A DNA stretch of 64,000 bases from Piper betle (taxonomy: Eukaryota > Streptophyta > Magnoliopsida > Piperales > Piperaceae): assembly GCA_033002965.1 (NCBI GenBank), contig JAURVB010000747.1:1-64000 (forward strand), read 5' to 3'. Below are positions 1-13,000 of this stretch, one piece after another (positions within the stretch are counted from its first letter, which is position 1; each line of letters begins with the position of its first letter). Under the pieces are notes generated by a model. It was not told the origin of the DNA and did not search any database. It saw only the letters and a list, made by a program, of their open reading frames with translations. A program made the translations under genes and the position numbers.

Positions 1-975
1 CCTTTATATATATATATATAAACTAAGAGGGCTGCTATGGTGGGCTGCCCTCTTTTGGCAGCCCACCATGCGGCGCCAAATCTGGGCCGCTGGATTGAAA
101 TCCAGCGGCCCAGATTTGATAGGCCCCCAGACCCGCCCAGACCCGCCCAAGACCCGTCCAAGACCCGCCCAACCGTCCGTCCGCCAGCCGCCCGCCGCCC
201 GCTCGCGCCCGTCCGCCTGCCGCCCGCTGCGCCCGTCCGCCCGTCGACCACCCTCGCCCCCCTGCCGGCGCCCCCCGGCTGCGGCCCCCGAGCCGTCACC
301 CCCGCCTGCCGCTGCCCACCACCCTCCCCAAGCGCCGCTCCCTCCCCATCCCGCCGCCTCCCTCCCGGCCCCGCCGGCGCCCTCCCCCGCCAGCGCCAGG
401 GCCCGCCGCCGCGCTCCCCACCCCGGTTCCCCCCTCGGCCCCGGCCTTCCAACCCCCAGCCCCACGCAGTGCTCTCTGCCGGACAGCGCGCCGCAGCCTG
501 CCCGACAGCGCCGTCGCCGCCCTGCGACCGACCCCCCCGCCGCGGCCTCCGGCAGCGCGCCGCCCGACCCGCCCGCGGCCACACCCGGCACTCCACCGCG
601 ATCGACTAACCCCACCACCCCGCCGCGGCTTGGGGCGGGCGGACGGGCCGCGGCGGGGTGGTGGGGTTAGTCGATCGCGGTGGGGTGCCGGGCGCAGGGC
701 CGCGGGCGGGGTCGAGCGGCGGCGCCTGCCAGGAAGCCGCGGCGGGGGGGGGTTGGTCGCAGGGCGGTGACGGCGCTGTCGGGCAGGCGGCGGCGGCGCT
801 GTCCGGTGGGCGGCGTCAGGCGGGCGGCGGTTCGGATTTACGGACGGGTCAGACGGGTTAGGCGGGTAAGGGGTGGGGCTGTGGTCTTGAGGCCCGTGGG
901 CCGTTGGATTTCATCCAACGGCCCACGGGCCATGCGCTGCAAAACACTGCAGCGCATAGTAGCGTTTTTGTATAA
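1..975. mobile_element. GC-rich foldback element with double subterminal hairpins
   Basis: The block is a long imperfect inverted repeat. The centre is a perfect 36-bp palindrome pair (593-628 against 648-683, 19-nt spacer). Homology continues outward through C-rich/G-rich arms; for example the stretch near 480-590 is echoed in reverse complement at 690-790. Each end carries two hairpins: left stems 37-49/57-69 (13 bp) and 78-96/99-117 (19 bp); right stems 891-909/913-931 (19 bp) and 932-941/948-957 (10 bp). The left end sits in a (TA)n run, and both ends carry a version of GCTRCTATG. The right arm is shorter than the left. Long Pro/Arg/Gly-rich reading frames here are composition artefacts. 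No transposase is visible, so it is non-autonomous. Superfamily is unknown; a MITE or foldback transposon is inferred. The outer left boundary may lie beyond the window. Confidence 0.75.
593..683. repeat. Central 36-bp perfect palindrome of the foldback element
   Basis: Bases 593-628 are the exact reverse complement of 648-683, separated by a 19-nt G-rich spacer. This is the hinge of the larger inverted repeat spanning roughly 1-975. Confidence 0.9.
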
Positions 976-1058
976 ACTAAAACCCCCCAAACTCCAGAAC
1001 CTCACTCGGCATCAAACCGCCGGAAAAATCGGTCGTCTCCTCCTTCGCCGTCCCCAAC

Positions 1059-4000
1059 ATGTTCTCTCCTCCCACCCGAACCCGCCGCACCGCCTCTCGT
1101 CGGAACCCCCAACCTTCTCCCACCTCCGCCATCGCTACTCCGGCCGCGCTGCCGTCTGCCTCGCCGTCCACCCCCTCCCCGCCGCCGCTGCCGGCGACGC
1201 TGCTCCCGCTTCTCCTATCCCCAACCGCCCCGCCGTCGGCACGCCGGCCCCTTGGGCCACTCGGCTGTCTGTTCTTGCCAGGTTTTTGTTCCCCCGCTCC
1301 TTTCTTCTCTCTCTGATCAGGAGCCAAAATGGGATCGAATACTCACTATTTGTTTGATTTTGGACATGTTGATTGGGATATGAATGGTTTGGGTATGTTT
1401 TGCTTTCTAATGTGGCAGCTAAATGCCAAAATGCGATTGAACACTTACTATCACTTGAGTTTTTGGACATGCTGGTTGGGTCATTAATGGGCTTAGTATG
1501 TGCTGGTTTTAGGTTACGCTTATTATTTGGGTAATCTATTTCTTTTTCTTCCTAATGTGGAAGCAGAATGTGATTGAACACTTACTGTGCTAGGGTAGAT
1601 TATACCTCACTTAGAGTTGAGGCATATCTATTGGCATATGACAGGCATTAGTCTGTGAGCTCTGATTTTAGGTTATGCTCTTGCGTAAATTTGTTGTTCT
1701 TGCCAGGTGTGTTTATCTATCTCTTTATTTCTCTTAGATTTGGAGGCAGAATGTGACAGGACACTTACTATGTTAGGGTAGATTATATCTAATCGCATAT
1801 GACAGGCATTAGTCTGTGCGCTCTGATTTTAGGTTATGCGCTCTTGCGTAAATTTGTTGTTCTTGCCAGGTTGTTTATCTATCTCTTTGTTTCTCCTTGA
1901 TGTGGAGGCGGAATGTGATAGGACACTTACTATGTTAGGGTAGATTATACTTCACTTGAGATAGGGTAACTCCATTGGCATATGACAGACATTAGTCTGT
2001 GAGCTCTAATATTAGGTTATGCTCTTGCGTAAGTTTGTTGTTCTTGCCAGGTTGTTTATCTATTTCTTTGTTTCTTTATGATTTGGATCCAAAATGTGGT
2101 TGGACGCTCACTATTTCAGGGTAGATTACTCTTCAGTTGAGTTAGGGAATTTTGATTGGCTTATGAAAGGCTTTAGTATGCGTTGCTTTTAGGTTATGCT
2201 GATTATTTGGGGAAATTCTGTTGTTCTTGCATGGTTGCTTATCTATTTCTTTGTTTCTTTATGATTTGGAACTAAATGTGGTTGAATGCTAACTCTTCAG
2301 TTGAGTTAGGGAATTTTGATTGGCATATGAAAGTATTTAATATGTGTTGGTTGATTATTTGGGGAAATTTGTTCTTCTTGCATGGCTGTTTATCTATTTT
2401 TTTGTTTCTTATTGATTTGGGAGCAACATGTGGTTGAACACTCACTATTTTTTCAGAGTAGATCATACTTCAGTTGATTTAGGGCATTTTGATTTGCATA
2501 TGAATGGAATTTGTCTGTGAGCTCTGACATTAGGTTGTGCTGAGTATGTGGGAGAATTTGTTGCTCTTGCATGGTAATTTATCTATTGCTTTGTTTCTTT
2601 TTTGTTTTGGAAGCAAAGTGTGCTGGAACACTTACTATTTGGGGGTGGATTATACTTCAGTTGAGTTAGGGCACGTTGATTGCCATATGAATGGGATTAG
2701 TCTGCCACTTTGGTTTTAGATTATGCTTATTCTTTGCGAGAATTTTTTATTTTTGATTAATGAAGTTTTTTATCACTGTATGTGTGATGTGTGAATTTTT
2801 TACTTTCTGTTCTTACTAGGTTCTTTATCTGTTTCTTCTACCTTTTTAATTTGGACCCAACATGTGATTGAACACACTCACTTTTTTAAGATATATCCTG
2901 CGCTGAAGGTGATTTGTATTGTTGTTACACTTCACTTGAGTTAGGGCATGTTGTTTCGAATATGAATGGAATTAGCTGTAAACTGTGGCTTTGTCTGATT
3001 ATTTGGGGAATTGTTTTTTGATTAATGGCATTTCTTATCACTGTATTTGTGATGTGTGAATTTTTTATTATCCGTTCTTACCAGGTTGTTTACCTTTTTC
3101 TTCATTCCTTAATTTGGATCCAAAATGTGATTGAACTTCACCCGGATTGATCATATTGAGCTCTCACTGTTTCACAGTAGATGCTATACTGAAGGTGATT
3201 TGTAGCGTTTTCACACTTCACTTGAGTTAGGACATGTTGGTTGGCATATGATAGGATTAGCTGTGAGCTATGGTTTTAATGTTATGCTCATTAGTCAGGG
3301 AAATTTGTTGCTTATTATTAATGTAATTTCTTATTATTGTGTGTGAATTTTTTGTGTGCTCAGAGTTCCACCTGCCAATAGAAATGCAACTGTTTCCAAT
3401 GGGGACCAAATGGACCCTATGTATGTGGGAGATTTTCCTCAACAAGTTCGTGATGCTCAAGCTGAATATCTACACAATTATGCAACTGGTTTGGTTTTTT
3501 TATTTTATTATTATTTTTATTTGATTGTTATTGGTTAGAGTTTTGGCCGTATGACATAGTAGTCATGGGTTCAAACCACCCTCTTGCAAAATTCTGGCTG
3601 AGGCTGCTACATTGACCTTTTTAAAAATTATTACAAATATCAATTGATTCAACAGTTGATCATTGAAGTTCTCAGGCCTTCAACAGTTGATCATTGGGGA
3701 CTGCCCTTTTTTGATCTGAATGTGTCTTCCTTTTTCATTTTTACCTCTAGTTTTATGGGTAATTATTTGGTTGCTTCAGGTGATGCAGGCGTTTATGGAG
3801 GCATGGACAAGGGAACGTGCCTTGCATGGTTAATATGCGGAAAACAGATTTTTGTTTGGAATTTTTTGGCCCCTTCATATTCTAAACATTGTGTTACCCT
3901 TGACATTCCTTCTCTTGTCGAAGATGAGGATGTAGGCTCAAGATCCTGGTCAACTAGGAACTGGTTGGTTTGTATGGTTAAATGGGAAGATAATCACATA

Positions 4001-7000
4001 AGGCCAGAAAAAGTTGTGTCTACTGGATTGCTTATGTGCCATAGAATCACTGAAGCTGTTGTATACTGGCCTGACATCCATGCAGGAAATGTGTCAGCTC
4101 CAGTAATCAGTGTTCCTGCTGATACATCAGAGAATGTTGCTTCAGTAAAAACTGAAAGGTTCACTAAAAACTTCCCAGAACATAGTTGGACTCAAAGTGA
4201 TGTGTCGGCTGGATCAAGTTATGTAAATTCTTTGATTGCTTCCGCAATTCCTGGCACTTCACATGACTGTCTTGCTGTAGCTTGTGACGCAGGTGGTCAA
4301 GTATGGCACTTTTATTGCAGTTCGTTGAGGATTGATCGCGGAAAACTCTGTCAAATTTCCAATAACAAATTGGATACCAAGAGATCTGGTGATTTATCTG
4401 GAACTCACAAAGGTTCTGCTAGATCAACTATCTGGGATTCCGCTCAGTTGGTTTCACCTGATAGTTTTATCCGTCGGTTCTTTGTGCTTACCGATCATGA
4501 GATCCAATGTTGGGAAACCAGGCTGGCACGTGAAATGTATGCTTATAGATTATGGTCTCATGACATTGTTGGCACGGAAACTGATGCAGACATAAAGAAG
4601 GATTTTGCTGGTCAAAAGCAGATATGGCTATTAGACATGTATTTTGGTGAGAAAGGAAAAGAGTTAACTATTCTTGTTGCGACCATTTGTATAGACAGAG
4701 TGAGCGGTTCTAACTTTACCCAGTATTCACTTCTTACAATGCGGTACGAGCCAGAATCTTTAAGTGGCAAATTTTTGAAGAAGAAAGATATTCAAGTGAT
4801 AATACCCAAGGCAAGATTTGAAGACGTGGATTTTCTTTTTACTATGAAACTACGTGTTGGTGGCAAGCCCTCGGGGTCAGCTGTGATACTATCTGGAGAT
4901 GGCACTGCCACTGTTGCAAATTACTGGAGAGGAACAACACGTCTCTATCAGTTTGACTTGCCTTATGATGCAGGTAGGGTACTTGATGCTACCATTTTAC
5001 CCTCCACAGATGACAGTGAAGAAGGTGCATGGATATTATTAACTGAAAAGGCTGGATTGTGGACTATACCTGAAAGGGCCATTTTGCTTTGCGGGGTTGA
5101 GCCACCTGAGAGGAGTTTATCTCGTAAGGGAAGCTCTAAAGAAGGAGTTTCAGAAGAAGAAAAGAGAAGTGTGGAGTTTGGAGTAAGCATTCCCCCAAGG
5201 AGAGTCAGCTCTGAAGCATGGGATGCAGGGAACAGGCAAAAGGTAGCTTTTACTAGTGGGCCTCCTCGAGGGGCTTATGATGAAGAATCGGAAGCTCTTC
5301 TAGGTCGATTGTTTAATGATTACCTTTTAACTGAACAAGTGGATGAATCTTTCGAGAAGCTCAAAAGTTGTGGAGTTTTTGACAGAGATGGGGAAACTAA
5401 TGTTTTTTGCCGTGCAAGCAGATCCATTGTGGACACATTGGCCAAACACTGGACCACTACTAGAGGACCCGAGATTGTTTCTTTGGCTGTTGTATCTTCT
5501 CAGCTTATTGATAAGCAACAGAAGCATCAAAAGTATTTACATTTTCTTGCTTTGTCCAAATGCCATGAAGAAATATGTGCTAGACAGAGTATGATGCCTA
5601 AATTAACTTTTATTCTTCTCCCTTTTACATTTTGGGTTATCCCTTCTTGGTTTGGTTGGTTATGATAATACATCTACCAGAATAAGGAACTAATTTTTGG
5701 GTGCTACTAGGCGGAGAAAATAACAAAAATAACTTAGGTGCAGAAAGCATCCATTTGTAGTACAAAAATTTTAAGCTGAAGAAAATAAAAGATATTTGAT
5801 GAACATGACGTTGTTTGACATGTGGACATATTATAAGCAAGTATACTATCCTAGAATTTGTAACCTATGACTTGTTAGGTTCATCTATGGAAGAGAATAT
5901 CACCTGTGCAGCATGTGACGTCATTTTCATAATGTAATTAGATATAATTATTGACTGAAAAAAATTTGGCGCTTGTATTTGCTTTTGTAACGTGCTGATT
6001 GTTTATCCTTTGTGTTATCAAAATAAATCATCCTGATCGTTTTATTCCTAAAAACATTTCCATATATTTCTTCTCATTGTTATTTCCTGATGGTGCAGTT
6101 GACGGACATTAAATCTTATGGTTGACCTACTATTTACTTTTAAAAGATCTACCAGTATGTGTTGTATGGATATTTATTATACATGTACATACGTTAATTT
6201 GCAGATGTTTCATCTTTTTTCTTTTTCTTTTTCTTTTTTCTTTTGCCTTTTAGGGAATTGCTTGCAGATAATTATGGAACATGGTGAAAAACTTGCTGCT
6301 ATGATTCAGTTGAGAGATATGCAGAACAATCTATTTCACAGTCCCTCACATGGCATGGGCCTATCTTCTCCGAGAACAGCTGGTGCTCTCTGGGACTTAA
6401 TTCAGGCAGTTGGTGAAAAAATCGTAGAGATAATGTTCTTCTTATGGATCGAGACAATGCTGAAGTATTTTATAGTAAAGTTTCTGATGTAGAAGAAGTA
6501 TTTCGCTGCGTGTCTGTTAACATTCAAGATATTGTTGGAAAATATCCTCTTATAGGTCAAGTTCAAAGAATTTCGGAGCTTACGTCAGCATTAACTTCAC
6601 TTATTCGTACTGCCATAAGTTACAGGACTATTCATCATATTTGGTACCCTCCATCTGAGGGCTTGACTCCTTGGTATTCTCAGAATGTGGTGAGAACTGG
6701 GTTGTGGGCTGTTGGATCGTTTATTCTTCAAATATTAACGGATGCCAGTGGTCTGGATCTGTCTTTGAGATCAGATTTGTATTCTCTTTTGAAAGAAGTG
6801 GCAGATGTCTTGCTTGAAGCATATTCTGGTGCAATAACAGCCAAGATGGAACGTGGAGAGGAAGTCAATGCACTTAGAGAGAAGTTCTGGAAGATTAGAG
6901 ATGAACTTTTATGCTCATTATATGAACAAATCAAAAAATTGTTGAAGCAAGAATGCTGGTGAGCTTGTATTTTACTTTTTGCTTATCTTCCTTTATAAGG

Positions 7001-10000
7001 TCAAGAACTTGTCAGCATGCTGAAATTTTCAAGGTAGCTGTTAAAGCTCCTAATTGTGGTTAAGTTATTGACCTACTACTGTACTTTCATCCGTTTCCTT
7101 GTGGAAGCAAGAATGTCAGTTAGCAGATTTTTATTTTTTGCTTTTCCTCGTTGTTAAATGTGTTCTGTCATTCTGTTAAAGTTTTTATATCAAGATTCAA
7201 ATGAAAAATGATTAGTGACACTTCACTGCTAACTTCTTTTACATGTTCTGTTGTCTTTTTTACTGGCTCAGGATCCTGGAGAGACGGATACTGGGGATAT
7301 AACAGAGCAGAAAAAGCTAGCCTTCAGGAGATGTGTGTGCCTCTGTTGTCCATTGCAAGGAGACACGAGGGGTATCAAGCTATATGGCTTATTTGTTGTG
7401 ATCTTAATGATGCTGGGCTGCTCCTTAACTTTATGGTGTGTATGTATGCACACAAATGTATTTGTAGGTCGGAATGTGGTAGATCTTTTTTTTTTTTTGC
7501 CTAGGCAGAGTGGTCGATAATTTTCTTTAAGAAATCCATTTATTGATACTGTATTTTTTATTTTTATGTAATTTTTTGGAATAGGGAAACATGGATAATG
7601 GTAAATATACTGAATTTTCCATTTTGTTCTATTATAAAAGGTTAGTGTGACATCCAGAGTTTTTATTCTATTTGCTCTTTTCTGTTTGCAGAGAGAGAGC
7701 ATGGGGCCAAGAGGTGGCTTCAGTGCTTTCGTTTTTAAACAATTGTATGAAAAGCGACAATATGCAAAACTCTTAAGGCTTGGAGAAGAGTTCCAAGAAG
7801 AGCTTGCTCTTTTTCTGAAGCAACACAACGAGTTGTTGTGGCTTCATGAGATCTTTTTAAATCAATTTTATTCTGCTTCGGGGACTCTTCATGAATTGGC
7901 TCTTTCACATTTTGAGAACAGATCTTCTATGGCATTGGATGAGGAGTCAGAAGTTGATGACAATCTAAGAAGTTGTCCATCTTTGATAGATCGAAAGAGG
8001 TTGCTTTATCTTTCCAAGATTGCTGTGGAAGCTGGTTTGTTTTTTATTTTATTTCTGAAAATTTGAATATTTTGAGCTATAATGCCTTCTTTTATCCTTC
8101 TAGTTTTAAAGGAAGATAAAACTATCTCTCGTGTGTGTGCACACATTATCATCTCTTTATAAAATGCGATTTTGTTCTTAAGAGAAAAATGTAGAGTAAT
8201 TTCTAAGTAGTTCCAATGTTTTTAATTTATAATTTTATTTTTGTAGAGGGAGATGCCAATGCAGAAATGAACACAAGTAGGATTATGGCCGATTTACATC
8301 TATTAAGAGTGCAGGTTAGTAGACCTTTATTCCTATCACTAGCTCTGGACTCTCTTATGGGTAGCTTTGAATTGTATGTTGTTATTGGAACCATTATTTT
8401 CTTCTTGGTTGGTACATGGACAATTGTGTTTATCACTGAATAGCAGGAGTTAGCTAATCAGTTTTGGTTGGAGTTACCAATCTAACCAAGTTTTGGGTCT
8501 TAAGATTTCTATTTGAGATGTTGGTTTAATTATTGCCTTTTCCTCTATTGCGAGGGTTGCAGAAGGAAGAGTATCCGAGGTGAAACTTTGCTACTTTATT
8601 TTTGCATGGTTTTGTAGTATCAATTTAAATTTGAAAGTTATCGATCAATGAAACTAAACTGATGAGATCCAGTTTAGTTGCATTCAGGTTTATAGGATGA
8701 TGATGATGATTTTGACTTGAGTGTCTTTAATTTCTGATTGAGACAGATAGTGATGAGCTGCTTGAGATTCCCTGTTAAACAAGGATAAATTCTGACAAAA
8801 AATGAGATTGATTATGCTTTATGGGAATAACTATATTGCTATATTGATAGGATGTATGTTTAGATGTGAAAAAATAATTCATAAAAGCATAAGAACACAA
8901 GGAAATTGACTGCTAGAGTTTTTCCAATACCCCAAAAGGTACATACATTGCTCTTTTCCCATGTATATATATTGCATAAACGTAACTCCTTACATAATGG
9001 ACAACCTGAGTAACTGACACATACATCAATAAGATTCCTAGCAGATGTAACTCCATGCATCAATAAGAGTCTTAACTCCTGACTAACTAACACATAATAT
9101 ACAATATCTAACGGACTAAATACAAAATATTAGCATCAACAATTCTGTCAACACTCCCCTCAAGCTTAGGAGAGTTGATCAAACTGAGCTTGGACTGCAT
9201 CTCCTTATGTCGATCTTTATATAATAATGCCTTGGTTAATATATCAGCTACTTGTACACTAGTGCTTCTTTGTCTCAAAAATATCGTTTTCTTTAACCTT
9301 GTTTCTCACATAATGACCATCAATCTCAATATATTTTGTTCTCTCGTGAAAGACTGGATTGGAAGCTATATAAATTGCAGCCTTCTTGCCACACCATAAA
9401 TTCATGGGACCTGACATTGGAAAACCCAATTCACCTAGTTATTGTTTCATCCACACAAGTTCAGTTACATCCTTTGCCATGGCCCCATATTCAACTACTG
9501 CACTTGACCTAACCACAACATTTTGCTTCTTGCTTTTCCACTCAACTAGATTTCGTCCAAGAACAAAACACTATATACTAGTTGATCTTCTACCATGAAC
9601 ACTTACATCCCAATTTGCATCAACAAAACAATGAATGTATAAAACATTTATACCCAATCTGTACCACAATCCTTTGTTCGCTTTAAATATTGAATACTAC
9701 GAAGAACCGCATTCCAGTGAGATTCCCGTGGTGCTTGCATAAATTGGCTTACCACACATCCTGCAAAGGCAATATCAGGTCGAGTAACTGTTACATAAAT
9801 TAACTTACCAACAATTCTCTTTATAATATCCAGAGTCTTCCATTTTCTCCCCAATTTGAGGTTCAAGCTTTGTGGTCATCTCTAAAAAAGTGTTTGCACC
9901 TTTTTCATTCATACATCTAGTCTCTAAAAGCAAGTTCAACCAATATTTTTGCTGATTCCACATAACACCATTTTTATTTTTAGACACCACAGTACTTACA

Positions 10001-13000
10001 AAATATGGGATTTTTCCTAGGTCCAAAATTTGAAGCTGGTACTGTAACTAGCTTTCAGTTTCACTTATTCCTGCCACATCACTTCCTGAGATTGCTATCC
10101 GCATACACTGTGCACTTTTGAGGACTTCACAAATACTATAGACAGAAACTGTTCTTCAAGTGTAACCAAGCCTCCATTTAGTTTGTATCACTTCAGCATC
10201 TACAATTTGATCATTGGCAATATCATCTGGATCAATGCCGTCATCAACAATTACATTTGGAACAGTTTCAATATGGGGCTTACATTTAGGAACATCTGTA
10301 TCATTTGACACGTCAATTATGGGAACTTTCTGACTTCTCATGCTCATCGTGGAGAAATGTAGAGTTTTCAGGCTGAATAGGTTCTAAATCAAGAGTTAGA
10401 ACTAGTGGTTTGTATCTGATATGATGTAGGAGGTACATATTGAAGTTGTAGACTTTGTTTATGTGAACTATAAGTGGGAAGACTAATATAATAAAGTATA
10501 AACAATACATATGCAAGTGGAAGAAGCAATGATAGGCATATTACAAGGTGATCCCGCACTGAGTTCGAAGTTTGTTGCAGAAATACACTACAGCTACAAG
10601 CATGCAAATGATATTTCTTATGTCTATAAATAAGTGAAAAAACATGCAATGTATTGTTGTACCAATCTTTACTAGAATCAAACCATGGACAATCAAAATA
10701 TGGCAAGAAAGAATTGGCTCAATATCAAACTGAACCGTAGCAGTATATGCTCCAATGGAAAGTGTAACTTGAACCAAAGTATAATAACTAGATTTAATTT
10801 CTGAACAAGAGATTTTGAAATAAAATTTATACCACGTTCAGGATTGATACTAATCTTACCCTCGAATCCATGCATGCACCATATGTAGAAATTTGCTCCT
10901 TGAAATCCAAGCGTCAAAAATTTCATCATGAATCAGAGAACTATTGTAACTATTTGTTCAATTTTTTTTCACAATGAAAACGACAGGAGGGTAGGGAATT
11001 TATTTTGATGCAGTGTGCAAGAGAAATATCTACATTAACTTTTCTAGAAAAATAAATTCATAACAAAAAAAAAGATAAATAAAAGACTTGTCCATCTCTC
11101 ATTTCATCCAAAACTAAAGATTGTACAACAAAGTAGCCTTATACTTGTAGGCAAACAAAAGTAATACTCCTAGTTCATTGGCTCCTCAAAGTCTTTCATG
11201 CTATTCAAAGGTGTTTCCTCCTCAAGTATAGTGATAATTCCTAAGCGCTTCGCTGGTATGAAAATAGTGTACTTGACATGGAAATTTTAAAATAGTCAAT
11301 CATACTAAAAGTAGATATATAAATATATTTTATATGTAAAATAATATTAAATAAATCATTTTGTCTAAATTAAGTATAGTTACATTTAAGTAGGAGCATA
11401 AAATAATCATTAATTCTAAATATATCACCCATGTAATCTCCCATGTGCAATTAACCCCCTTTTTCTAATCTAAAGAAATATTTTCTTTTCTAAAGAGATA
11501 AGATAAATGGAGAAATTTTTTTGTATATGAGAGAGCGCATGGGTGTTCCACTTGATGATATATGTTGCATACATACTACTTTTTCTAATTTAAAGTTGAC
11601 TATTTAAAATATTCAGGTCATTTACATCTATTTCATACTAACCAAAAAGAGCCTTGAGTGTAAGTGTAGATGCTAATTCTTGGATGGGTGTAGATCTATG
11701 CACTTATGTACATGTCTCCTAAATAATAAATACTACTTGATGCACTGCATCATCCTCCGGCTCAGCTTCAAATCAACAAGCTCCACCCGAATTTCAAGAT
11801 CAGAATAAGGCTCCACCCCCTAGAAAAAAGCCCTCCATGGAGGAGATGTTCATGCAATTTCCACAAAGTCAACAAGTATTTATATAAAGGACAAGCTTTT
11901 ATGAGAGATCTAGAGAATCAAATTTGACAACTAGTTAGTATTTTACTTAAAAAAGACCTCAAGGCAGCCTTCCTAGTGATAGAGAAAATCCTAGCAAAGG
12001 TAATAATAAGCAATGTAATGCTATTACCCTTAAAAGTGGCAGAACATTGGGTATAACAGAAAAACATGGTGGTTTTGAGCATGAATCTGAACAAAACCAT
12101 GGGCCATTTGTCCATTAATCACTTCTTATTCTTTTGCAAGTGCATCCTACTCGGTGAAACAATCATCCCCACGATGGCCAATTTTAAAAATTCCTCGAAA
12201 TATTTAAGAAACTTCATACTAATTTCCCCTCTGGTGAAGCTTTAGAACAGATACCAAAATATGTAAAGTTTATGAAGGCTATTTTGTCTAATAGAAAAAA
12301 GTTAAAGCAGTTAGAAACTGAGGCTCTCACTGAGGAAGTTAGTGTGGTCTTCCAAAGGAAGCTACCTTCCAAGCTCAAAGATCCATGTAGGAATCAATCA
12401 AAGTGGTTGTCCATAATGCATAGTATTCGAGTTGATGCAAACTCTTCATAAATTTTCTTCTAAGAACTTCAAGCTGTAAAATCAGTTTGGAGAATCGGGA
12501 CATTAATTTTCGGCATTACATTCTCTTCTAGAACTCCATGCAGTGAAATTGGTACGGTCAATAATGATAGGAATTCTCTTTCGTCCATTCTATTGTTGCC
12601 TTCTATTCTCTAAGAAACTAATGTAGTATTCCCCACTATTATTGATGTGAACAAAACCAATCAACTTATGATGTGATACTCTTAGCAAACAGTGATTTGA
12701 CCACAATTTTTTGTAAAATGAAGCTGAAGGTTTAACAAAACCTATATTCTCTCTCCTCTACTACTCTTCCAAGCCTATTTTCTTTTGCAAGAAGTTGTCG
12801 CACAATCAAGCATCCTTATTTACTTAAGTCATCAAACAAGCATCCTTATTTACTAGGGAATAATCCTTATCTTTGGTTGGATTATTTTCCTCTTTTATCT
12901 AAATTCACTAACAGAACAATAGATCAAACAGGCATGCTTCTATTGCCTAGCTCATCAAGTGTAATGGGATTTTAATATCAGACATGCTACGAAAGTGAGG

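Noticed and set aside
4..861. Long Pro/Arg- and Gly/Ala-rich reading frames on both strands
   Set aside because: They overlap in several frames and arise from the GC-rich inverted repeat; none has domain-like composition.
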